Assembly: GCA_020344295.1 (NCBI GenBank)
Contig: CP070819.1
Span: forward strand, 719,226 to 725,294
Source of the DNA: Dehalococcoidia bacterium
GTDB taxonomy: Bacteria; Chloroflexota; Dehalococcoidia; SZUA-161
Direction: 5' to 3'
DNA: 6,069 nucleotides
Part shown: one piece after another, positions 1-5,108 of the stretch
How the letters are laid out: every line of letters begins with the position of its first letter
How positions within the stretch are numbered: position 1 is the first letter of the stretch
The notes under the pieces: generated by a model
The model's database searches: none
What the model was told of the DNA's origin: nothing
What the model saw: only the letters and a program-made list of their open reading frames with translations
Made by a program: the position numbers and the translations under genes

Positions 1-19
1 CATGGATCACCACCTCCTC
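1..19 (-). other. Start of a divergent minus-strand gene (Shine-Dalgarno plus first codon)
   Basis: Read on the minus strand, GAGGAGGTG (19 to 11) is followed seven bases later by ATG (3 to 1). This is a near-perfect ribosome binding site at good spacing, so a gene probably starts here and continues off the left edge. Only its first codon is in the window, so nothing can be said about its product. A GTG at 10-8 sits too close to the binding site to be a likely start. The well-formed promoter at 51-79 on the same strand supports the call. Confidence 0.6.
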
Positions 20-50
20 TTCTGGCCCACAAGCATTTGAAGTGCTCAAG

Positions 51-79
51 AATTTAGCACATTCTTAACGTCAGGTCAA
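51..79 (-). promoter_or_regulatory. Sigma-70-like extended -10 promoter for the left-edge gene
   Basis: On the minus strand TTGACC (79-74, five of six bases match the -35 consensus) is followed by a 17-base spacer and TAAATT (56-51, four of six match -10). TG lies one base upstream of the -10, the extended -10 arrangement. Transcription would start near 44, giving a leader of about 40 bases before the ATG at position 3. Position, spacing and direction all agree with the Shine-Dalgarno site at 11-19. Confidence 0.55.
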
Positions 80-105
80 AGGCTCCTGAAATCTTGGTTG
101 CACTG

Positions 106-122
106 ATTACTAGAGGAGTAAT
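106..122. repeat. Short perfect inverted repeat, possible operator
   Basis: ATTACT (106-111) and AGTAAT (117-122) are perfect reverse complements around a five-base centre. The site lies in the divergent intergenic region, about 27 bases upstream of the -35 of the left-edge gene. A dimeric regulator could bind it, but a 6+6 repeat can arise by chance and no second copy was seen. Confidence 0.3.
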
Positions 123-242
123 AATAGAAGACATTTCCATCATACAAATGACTTCTTAGTTATCTGCCGAATCTTGAGCAAACCCTCTTGTAGCCCCATC
201 TGAGATTCCACCAGATAAGACTAGGTATTACCAGTCAATCGA

Positions 243-271
243 TGGACTAGACAAGATTGCTGGTATATGTT
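243..271 (+). promoter_or_regulatory. Weak promoter candidate for the radical-SAM gene
   Basis: TGGACT (243-248) and TATGTT (266-271) each match four of six consensus bases and are separated by 17 bases. Start would be near 278, about 50 bases ahead of the coding region. The same -10 hexamer, TATGTT, occurs in the stronger AOR promoter at 3752-3780, which gives slight extra support. A match of this quality could be chance. Confidence 0.25.
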
Positions 272-317
272 AATGTCAAGCTCTCAGGGTCCATTTGTTG
301 TAAGTGGAACATAAAAT

Positions 318-323
318 GGAGGT
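318..323 (+). promoter_or_regulatory. Shine-Dalgarno site of the radical-SAM gene
   Basis: GGAGGT lies six bases ahead of GTG at 330 and nine bases ahead of the adjacent in-frame ATG at 333. Both are workable, so the protein starts at one or the other of two neighbouring codons; the difference is a single residue. Confidence 0.75.
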
Positions 324-329
324 GGCTTA

Positions 330-1652
330 GTGATGAGAGGAGAAAAAACAGCTAACCATCATAGCGAAGTCAGGGGAGGCACCGGGTTTATTGACGAACT
401 ATGTAGACGTTTTCCTGACATTCCCCGTAGCATAATTATCAAGTCCGATGTTCTTCGCAACGGCACTCGCTTCACACCACTGTTGTTAGAATTGGGTAAG
501 CAGAGTTTCCCTCATTCCCTGATCTGGAACCCAGACCACAAATGGAACCCAGACCTAAGGAGTATGGAGAAGGAAGAACTCATTACGGTCCCGTGGAAGT
601 ACGATCTTTCCGACGATACACCTGTTGTCATCCGCTTTGATAAAGATAGCCCCTATGAAATTGCGCGATTGGATGGGGGCCTGTTCCTCCATCGAAATGG
701 TGAGCCAATTGAAATGGTGAGCTTTGAACCTGCAACAGAATGGCTTTACAAAGCTACGTCCAGCGGTACCCTAATGATGTCGGTATTAATGTCATGGTCT
801 AGACAGGCGTTGCTAGCTTGTGCGCTACGCTACTGCGAGTACAGCAAGACCGGCGATCAGTGCGTCTACTGCTGCCTTGACTCCAACCTCAAGGAGTATA
901 GAGATCGGGGGTTCAAGTACGAATTAGCGCTCGAGCCTGAAGACGCGGCCGAAACCTACCGGGCTGCTCAGGATGAGGTAGGCTTTATCAGGAGCCTTGC
1001 CATGACAGGGGGGAGCTTACTTAATACATCCAAGGAGTGGGAGAGATATGTCGCGATCTTTGAGGCTTGTAACAAAGTTCGCAAAGAGACGGGCAAACCT
1101 ACTCAGTTTGCTGCATGCATGACAGCTCGGCCAGATTCGTCTTTAATGCACAGACTGCGGAAAGCAGGTCTGGATAACATTGCGCCTAACATGGATTGTT
1201 GGGAAGAGTCGCTGTGGCCGGAGATCGTGCCCGGAAAGCACAAATTTGTGGGTAGAGACTACTGGATCGAGTCCCTCAAAACGAGCGTGGAGGTCTTTGG
1301 AAAGGGCAATGTAGGTAGTGTCTTCGTAGTGGGGCCAGAGATGGCAGCCACCACAGGTTTCGGGAAGGAAGAGGATGGGATAGCCTCTTGGACGAGATGC
1401 TTTGAGTGGCTTTTGGAGAGAGATATCATTCCTTTAACAAGCCAATGGGAAACAGAGGTCGGCTCCCCTTGGAGTAATCGAGTGCAGCCTTCCACAGACT
1501 ATTATCTTTCGGTTGCACGCGTACGTAACAGGCTTGTGGAAGAGTCGGGCATACGCAAATCCCGTTCACATCACTTCTATAAATCTGCAGCATGGAGCAC
1601 GGATGCAGACTTTTACCGCTTGGTAGGTGGCCATCAATGTGACGACAGCTAG
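330..1652 (+). CDS. Radical-SAM-like protein with CX8CX2C cluster motif
   Basis: The 440-residue product is complete. Residues 1-140 form an N-terminal part I do not recognise. Cys169, Cys178 and Cys181 form a CX8CX2C motif with an aromatic residue (Tyr180) before the last Cys. This resembles the radical-SAM iron-sulfur site, whose canonical form is CX3CX2C. A TGGS (226-229) at the expected distance looks like the SAM-binding GGE-type motif. PGK (301-303), GRDYW (308-312) and a VFVVGPE strand (331-337) resemble the later barrel strands of BioB/HcgA-like radical-SAM enzymes. Longer spacings are known in other families: HcgA (HmdB) has CX5CX2C and Elp3 has CX9CX2C. No cysteine-rich C-terminal SPASM-like domain is seen, so an auxiliary cluster is unlikely. 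The substrate is unknown. Start is GTG 330 or ATG 333. The gene stands alone, convergent with the AOR gene. Confidence 0.8.
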   Translation: MMRGEKTANHHSEVRGGTGFIDELCRRFPDIPRSIIIKSDVLRNGTRFTPLLLELGKQSFPHSLIWNPDHKWNPDLRSMEKEELITVPWKYDLSDDTPVVIRFDKDSPYEIARLDGGLFLHRNGEPIEMVSFEPATEWLYKATSSGTLMMSVLMSWSRQALLACALRYCEYSKTGDQCVYCCLDSNLKEYRDRGFKYELALEPEDAAETYRAAQDEVGFIRSLAMTGGSLLNTSKEWERYVAIFEACNKVRKETGKPTQFAACMTARPDSSLMHRLRKAGLDNIAPNMDCWEESLWPEIVPGKHKFVGRDYWIESLKTSVEVFGKGNVGSVFVVGPEMAATTGFGKEEDGIASWTRCFEWLLERDIIPLTSQWETEVGSPWSNRVQPSTDYYLSVARVRNRLVEESGIRKSRSHHFYKSAAWSTDADFYRLVGGHQCDDS

Positions 1653-1681
1653 TTGGTTGTCAATGAAGAGTATGGATCAAC

Positions 1682-1702
1682 AAGAAAAAGGCTCGTTTTC
1701 TT
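1682..1702. terminator. AT-rich hairpin after the radical-SAM gene
   Basis: AAGAAAA (1682-1688) pairs perfectly with TTTTCTT (1696-1702) around a seven-base loop, 30 bases after the stop codon. The stem is nearly all A-T and there is no T-run after it, so on its own it would be a poor terminator. The stronger hairpin at 1732-1755 is the better candidate. Confidence 0.2.
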
Positions 1703-1731
1703 ACTAATTGAAGGATGCAAGAAAAAGGATC

Positions 1732-1755
1732 GGAGCGGGTGAATATACCTGCTCC
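1732..1755. terminator. Hairpin between convergent genes, probable bidirectional terminator
   Basis: GGAGCGGGT (1732-1740) pairs with ACCTGCTCC (1747-1755) over nine base pairs, one of them a G-T wobble, around a six-base loop. It lies between the ends of the convergent radical-SAM and AOR genes. On the plus strand it is followed by the pyrimidine stretch TCTCTTT. On the minus strand a run of five T follows after five bases. It therefore suits termination from either side, better for the minus-strand gene. Confidence 0.5.
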
Positions 1756-1781
1756 TCTCTTTGTGGGCAACAAAGGAAGAA

Positions 1782-3698
1782 TTAGACTACCAAACCTTCA
1801 AGTGTTAATTCATTTGCGATGTCGTGTAGACTCAAATCCTCCAGTCTGTCTCTTCTTTGAAAACCTGTGGCGACATCCCAACCACGTATCTGATAAAACT
1901 CGTCCTTCATCCGTTCGAATTTGTCCCGCTCAACAACCATCCCTTTTCTGGAAAACAGTTCGCCATTCTTGCCGGGAACCATACAGTCGGGGTTGCCAAA
2001 GTCGCCCTTCAGCGGTACGATGAAGTTGAACTCTTCTAGACGATCGTGTTCCCTCCCCTTTTGTCCTTCTCTAACTAGAATAGCCCGCTGCAGGTTGAAA
2101 ATCCTCTCTCCCACTCTGTACAGGCCCTCTTCATCGATATCCCTTCCTGTCACTGCGGAACAGACCTGACTCTCCAGTGTCGGGTCACCAACATGGTCTT
2201 CAGAAAGCTGGCTATAGAAAATAGGCCACAGTAGGTCGCATAAAATTAGACTTTCTTTTGCATACTCACGGTCCTGAATTTTGGTTGCTGCCAAAGCCTT
2301 CCCCTCGTATGTTGAGAAATCGGCTGCTATTTCACTCCCCCAGAATTTCTTTGCGACAGCTTGTATGAACTTACTGGGATCAAAGCTATGAGTACGTATT
2401 CCTATGAGAAGCGAAGCGATAATCGGTATATAAATCTCGTGAAGCTGATTAATAGGGAGCCTCGGTTCCATGGCATAAAAGAGCCCGGTGGTAATATACA
2501 ATCTGGCCCCATAGATGGAAGAATAGCCAGTCTCAGTCATGTAATCTGTGATCAGTTCCTGTGCTTTACAGCCAAGATTATCCGCTGCTTTATGGGTGCC
2601 ATTGGCTAGGATATCCCCAAACCCGTCCCTATGAGATACCTTTTTAATCAATGCCTCGATAAACTCTTTGCTTCCTATCTTTGAAAGAGGCATTTCTGCC
2701 TGTCCATCGGTCAGGAGTCCAGCCTGATAGCATCTCGAAAGCCACATTATCATAGTCTCCATAGCGTAGGTATCGACACCATAATCATCGCAGAGTTTGG
2801 TAGCCTTAAAAGGAACTTCATTCAGCGCTCCATAATACCTTTGCGCTCGAACTTGATAGAAAACGCTTGATTGGCACATGAATTTTCCCTTCATCCTACT
2901 GCAATCCTCATATGTTATGCGAATACAGCCGCCAATACAGCCATAGCAAACATCTTTTTTGGTTTTCTCCGGATTGACTATCGAAGTCATTGTCAACATG
3001 GGCCTGTCACCTATTTCGAGACGCAGTCGCTCTTTCAGTCTTGAAATCTGCTCGGGATGTGCCACCACGACCTTTCTCCTAGTTCCTCTTACCGCAATGG
3101 CCTTAAGATTCTTGGAGCCCATTACTGCCCCCAACCCGCTTGAGCCTGTGGAGTCGTTATCTGCCACCAAGCTTGCGAAGATCACCATGTTTTCACCGGC
3201 TGGGCCTATAGCCACAATTCGGAAGGATTTACCAAGTTCTTCCTTTAATTTTTTTCGACAGTTAATAGCACCATTACCCACAAGATCGGCTGCATCTCTT
3301 ATCTCTATTCGATCATCCTCGATAAACAGATATGACGGCTTATCTGCCCTCCCGTAAACAACTAGTCCATCATAGCCAGCGAACTTAAGCTCAGTGCCCC
3401 AGTATCCACCCAAGTTGCAGTAAGAGAATCGATCCTGCAGTGGTGATTTTCCGCAGACCTGCCACCTGGAGCCGCCAAAGCTTGGAACTCCGGAAACAGG
3501 ACCTGTGACAAAGATCAGCCTGTTTTCAGGATCAAATGCGTTGATACCAGGTGAGACCTCGTCCCAATATATCCTGACAGCAATCCCCCTACCGCCGAGA
3601 AAGAGATCAGCATAAACCTCAGTTGGCACTTTGCTAATATTCCCATCTGAGAGATTCACCCATAGTATATTTCCGGCATACCCTTCCGAACGTATCAT
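1782..3698 (-). CDS. Aldehyde:ferredoxin oxidoreductase family tungstopterin protein
   Basis: The product has 638 residues, a usual AOR length, and should be a cytoplasmic W/Mo-bis-pterin enzyme oxidising an aldehyde or related substrate to reduce ferredoxin. The N-terminus (GYAGNILWVNLSDG, 7-20) is typical AOR. Pterin-binding GLGAVMGSKNLKAI is at 188-201. The [4Fe-4S] ligands are Cys251, Cys254 and Cys258 (CX2CX3C), with Cys487 as the fourth. DDYGVD (304-309) matches the first DxxGxD pterin motif; the second is changed to ESLILC (482-487), Glu for Asp. The YET motif common in AORs reads YQV (281-283), and the usual RGxCH site reads RLPIN (413-417), so its His is replaced. The enzyme may belong to an uncharacterised AOR branch. 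Start: ATG 3698 has AAAGGA five bases upstream, whereas a longer frame from TTG 3761 begins inside the promoter. ATG 3716 has no Shine-Dalgarno. Confidence 0.9.
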   Translation of the reverse strand: MIRSEGYAGNILWVNLSDGNISKVPTEVYADLFLGGRGIAVRIYWDEVSPGINAFDPENRLIFVTGPVSGVPSFGGSRWQVCGKSPLQDRFSYCNLGGYWGTELKFAGYDGLVVYGRADKPSYLFIEDDRIEIRDAADLVGNGAINCRKKLKEELGKSFRIVAIGPAGENMVIFASLVADNDSTGSSGLGAVMGSKNLKAIAVRGTRRKVVVAHPEQISRLKERLRLEIGDRPMLTMTSIVNPEKTKKDVCYGCIGGCIRITYEDCSRMKGKFMCQSSVFYQVRAQRYYGALNEVPFKATKLCDDYGVDTYAMETMIMWLSRCYQAGLLTDGQAEMPLSKIGSKEFIEALIKKVSHRDGFGDILANGTHKAADNLGCKAQELITDYMTETGYSSIYGARLYITTGLFYAMEPRLPINQLHEIYIPIIASLLIGIRTHSFDPSKFIQAVAKKFWGSEIAADFSTYEGKALAATKIQDREYAKESLILCDLLWPIFYSQLSEDHVGDPTLESQVCSAVTGRDIDEEGLYRVGERIFNLQRAILVREGQKGREHDRLEEFNFIVPLKGDFGNPDCMVPGKNGELFSRKGMVVERDKFERMKDEFYQIRGWDVATGFQRRDRLEDLSLHDIANELTLEGLVV

Positions 3699-3703
3699 CT
3701 TCT

Positions 3704-3709
3704 TCCTTT
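3704..3709 (-). promoter_or_regulatory. Shine-Dalgarno site that decides the AOR start
   Basis: AAAGGA on the minus strand lies five bases ahead of ATG 3698. The other two possible starts lack this: ATG 3716 is preceded by an A/T-rich stretch with no purine-rich site, and TTG 3761 lies between the -35 and -10 of the promoter. The AOR-typical GYAG motif begins seven residues into the protein when it starts at 3698. Confidence 0.6.
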
Positions 3710-3751
3710 GCTTCATTTTATTGTAAAGACTAATATTGTCTGCCTTTGGAG

Positions 3752-3780
3752 AACATATCAACCTTCTGGCATCCTGTCAA
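3752..3780 (-). promoter_or_regulatory. Sigma-70-like promoter of the AOR gene
   Basis: On the minus strand a perfect -35, TTGACA (3780-3775), is followed by a 17-base spacer and TATGTT (3757-3752, four of six -10 bases). Transcription would start near 3745, giving a leader of about 47 bases to ATG 3698. The -35 coincides with one of three TGTCAA-core repeats, so a regulator binding the repeats could act here. Confidence 0.6.
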
Positions 3781-3831
3781 CGTTATTGTCAATATCCCGC
3801 TATCTAAACGAGCATAATTGCCTGTCAATTT
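3774..3831 (+). repeat. Three direct repeats YTGTCAAYNT in the divergent control region
   Basis: CTGTCAACGT (3774-3783), TTGTCAATAT (3786-3795) and CTGTCAATTT (3822-3831) fit the pattern YTGTCAAYNT. Their starts are 12 and 36 bases apart, both multiples of 12, so they sit in related helical positions. The first covers the AOR -35; the last lies about 18 bases upstream of the -10 of the ferredoxin-like gene. They look like operator half-sites, though the core also occurs singly elsewhere (for example at 1658 and 274). Confidence 0.45.
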
Positions 3832-3845
3832 ATAGATCCTGTTTT

Positions 3846-3854
3846 TGATATAAT
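3846..3854 (+). promoter_or_regulatory. Extended -10 promoter of the ferredoxin-like gene
   Basis: TGATATAAT holds a perfect -10 hexamer (TATAAT, 3849-3854) preceded by the extended -10 TGn. No good -35 lies 16-18 bases upstream; that place is taken by the third TGTCAA repeat. Extended -10 promoters can work without a -35, and a weak -35 is common where an activator helps. The transcript would begin near 3861, about 42 bases before the start codon. Confidence 0.65.
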
Positions 3855-3861
3855 ACCCCTG

Positions 3862-3877
3862 CAGAGGAGAGCCTCTG
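3862..3877 (+). other. 5'-leader hairpin of the ferredoxin-like mRNA
   Basis: CAGAGG (3862-3867) and CCTCTG (3872-3877) pair perfectly around an AGAG tetraloop, almost exactly at the predicted 5' end of the transcript. A stem in this place can protect mRNA from 5'-end decay. It lies nine bases before the G8 tract and does not pair with it. Confidence 0.4.
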
Positions 3878-3886
3878 GTTAGAAAA

Positions 3887-3894
3887 GGGGGGGG
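3887..3894 (+). promoter_or_regulatory. Unusual ribosome binding site made of eight G
   Basis: A run of eight G preceded by AAAA lies eight bases ahead of ATG 3903 and is the only purine-rich site for this start. It can pair with the CCUCC of 16S rRNA only through GG steps and wobble G-U pairs. Homopolymers of this length are prone to slippage, which would alter the spacing to the start codon but not the reading frame. Confidence 0.5.
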
Positions 3895-3902
3895 TTGATC
3901 TC

Positions 3903-4973
3903 ATGAGTGCCGATGATGCATATGCCATCCTCATGGAACGCTTGGGCCATCCCGGTTCCACCCGCCTGCGCCCGATACTGGAGCATTTGATGAAGCCAGA
4001 GCAGGCGCAGATGGCGGTAGCGCTGCCGGGCACACCCGAAGAAGTAGCTCAGAAGACAGGGTTTGCCGTAGACAAGGTGCGAGCGGAACTGGATGCCCTT
4101 TTTTTCAAGGGGGTCACTTTTCCCCGGGACTTTGATAAACGCGAGTATTTCCGATTTGCGCGCGAAATTATGCAGCTTCATGACGCAACTCAAGCTACGC
4201 AACAGCTAAACGTGATCCAACATCGAAAGTTCTTCGAGTTATGGTATGACTTCTGTATAAACGAGTGGTACCCAAGTTGGGGTAACTCCATAGCTCAGGC
4301 ATCTCAGCCGATGATGCGTGTAGTGCCGGCGTACAAGGCGATCGAAGACCTTCCCGGGGTGCTCCCTTGCGAGGACTTTCGCGAAATACTGAGAGCACAG
4401 GAACTGATAGCGGTGGTTCCCTGCTCATGCCGCTATAACACCACAGCCGTTGGGAAACACTGCAAGCACACCAAGGAAGAAGAGCAGTGGCATTGCCTGC
4501 AGTTTGGTCGCGGTGCTGAATACGCAATCAAACGTGGCTCCGGTAAAAGACTGAGTTTGGATGAGGCTTTGGAGCTCATGGAAAAGATCGAGGAAGATGG
4601 GTTGATCCACACTTGGGGGAATATCGCTGTCATGACCGGTATACCCACGAGCTGCCAGTGCTGCCGGGATTGCTGTATGACATTCGTCCCACTGGATATG
4701 CTGAATGAGTCTATCAGCAAGGCTTGGGAGAAAAGCCGCTATGAGGCCGTGGTAAATCTGGACGATTGTACTGGGTGTCAGGACTGTGTGGAACGTTGTC
4801 AGTTCGATTCCATAGAGATGGTCAAGCCCGAGGGCTCGAAAAAATATAAGGCGGTTGTTGACCCGGAGAAGTGCTGGGGGTGCGGAGTCTGTGTGGTGCG
4901 ATGCGAGCCTGAAGCACTGAGCCTTGCCTTGGTCAGGCCTGTGGAGCATATCCCCGGGGCAACATCCAGCTAG
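3903..4973 (+). CDS. 4Fe-4S ferredoxin-domain protein with HTH-like N-terminus and extra cysteine clusters
   Basis: The 356-residue product is soluble with no signal peptide or membrane segment. Residues about 43-73 (TPEEVAQKTGF and onward) look like a winged-helix fold, which can bind DNA or only pack against a partner. The middle has two cysteine groups: CSC (174, 176) with Cys187 and Cys198, and CQCCRDCC (251-258). The C-terminus is a two-cluster ferredoxin domain: Cys289, 292, 295, 299 and Cys324, 327, 330, 334, each CX2CX2CX3C. The proline that usually follows the last Cys is Gln300 in the first and Glu335 in the second. It probably carries electrons or senses redox state. It is divergent from the AOR gene and shares its control region, so it may serve as AOR electron partner or regulator (inference). 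Start ATG 3903 is chosen for its spacing from the G8 site. Confidence 0.85.
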   Translation: MSADDAYAILMERLGHPGSTRLRPILEHLMKPEQAQMAVALPGTPEEVAQKTGFAVDKVRAELDALFFKGVTFPRDFDKREYFRFAREIMQLHDATQATQQLNVIQHRKFFELWYDFCINEWYPSWGNSIAQASQPMMRVVPAYKAIEDLPGVLPCEDFREILRAQELIAVVPCSCRYNTTAVGKHCKHTKEEEQWHCLQFGRGAEYAIKRGSGKRLSLDEALELMEKIEEDGLIHTWGNIAVMTGIPTSCQCCRDCCMTFVPLDMLNESISKAWEKSRYEAVVNLDDCTGCQDCVERCQFDSIEMVKPEGSKKYKAVVDPEKCWGCGVCVVRCEPEALSLALVRPVEHIPGATSS

Positions 4974-5041
4974 GCCACTGCGTAAAGGAATGTGGGAAGA
5001 GACTCGTAAACTTCGCTCTGGCTATGGCGAGCAGCTTGCTG

Positions 5042-5060
5042 AATAGGGACGCCGTCTATT
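5042..5060 (+). terminator. Weak terminator candidate after the ferredoxin-like gene
   Basis: AATAGG (5042-5047) and TCTATT (5055-5060) can form a six-pair stem, one pair being G-T, with a seven-base loop. A T-rich stretch including five T follows about eight bases later. Stem and T-run are both weak and badly spaced. The rest of the 4974-5108 gap between the convergent genes shows no better hairpin. Confidence 0.2.
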
Positions 5061-5108
5061 TGCTGGTCTTTTTCTCGGTGCGAAGCTCAGACTGGCCGTT
5101 AATCAGGG

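Larger units (their letters stand above)
20..317. other. Divergent intergenic region
   Basis: These roughly 300 bases between the left-edge gene and the radical-SAM gene hold no convincing coding frame. They contain the minus-strand promoter at 51-79, the inverted repeat at 106-122 and a weak plus-strand promoter candidate at 243-271. The middle part (about 125-240) shows nothing I can name. No riboswitch-like fold or RNA gene was recognised by eye. Confidence 0.6.

Noticed and set aside
31..46. Small imperfect hairpin AGCATT / AGTGCT in the left leader.
   Set aside because: It has a mismatch or wobble pair in a six-base stem and no T-run; too weak to name.
241..250. A 10-base segment, GATGGACTAG, that recurs in inverted form at 3363-3372.
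   Set aside because: The second copy lies inside AOR coding sequence and a single 10-base match in 6 kb is expected by chance.
1715..2023. A 102-residue plus-strand open frame beginning between the convergent genes.
   Set aside because: It runs antisense into the AOR C-terminus, crosses the terminator hairpin, and its GAAGG lies directly against the ATG with no spacing.
2959..3357. A 132-residue open frame on the plus strand inside the AOR gene.
   Set aside because: It is antisense to conserved AOR motifs and shows no family features; it is a shadow of the real gene.
3895..3906. Tiny upstream frame TTG-ATC-TCA-TGA overlapping the ferredoxin-like start.
   Set aside because: Three codons from a TTG with no ribosome binding site at a workable distance; the overlap with ATG is probably chance.
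4425..4949. A 174-residue open frame on the minus strand.
   Set aside because: It lies wholly antisense to the well-supported ferredoxin-like gene, has no recognisable motif and no ribosome binding site.
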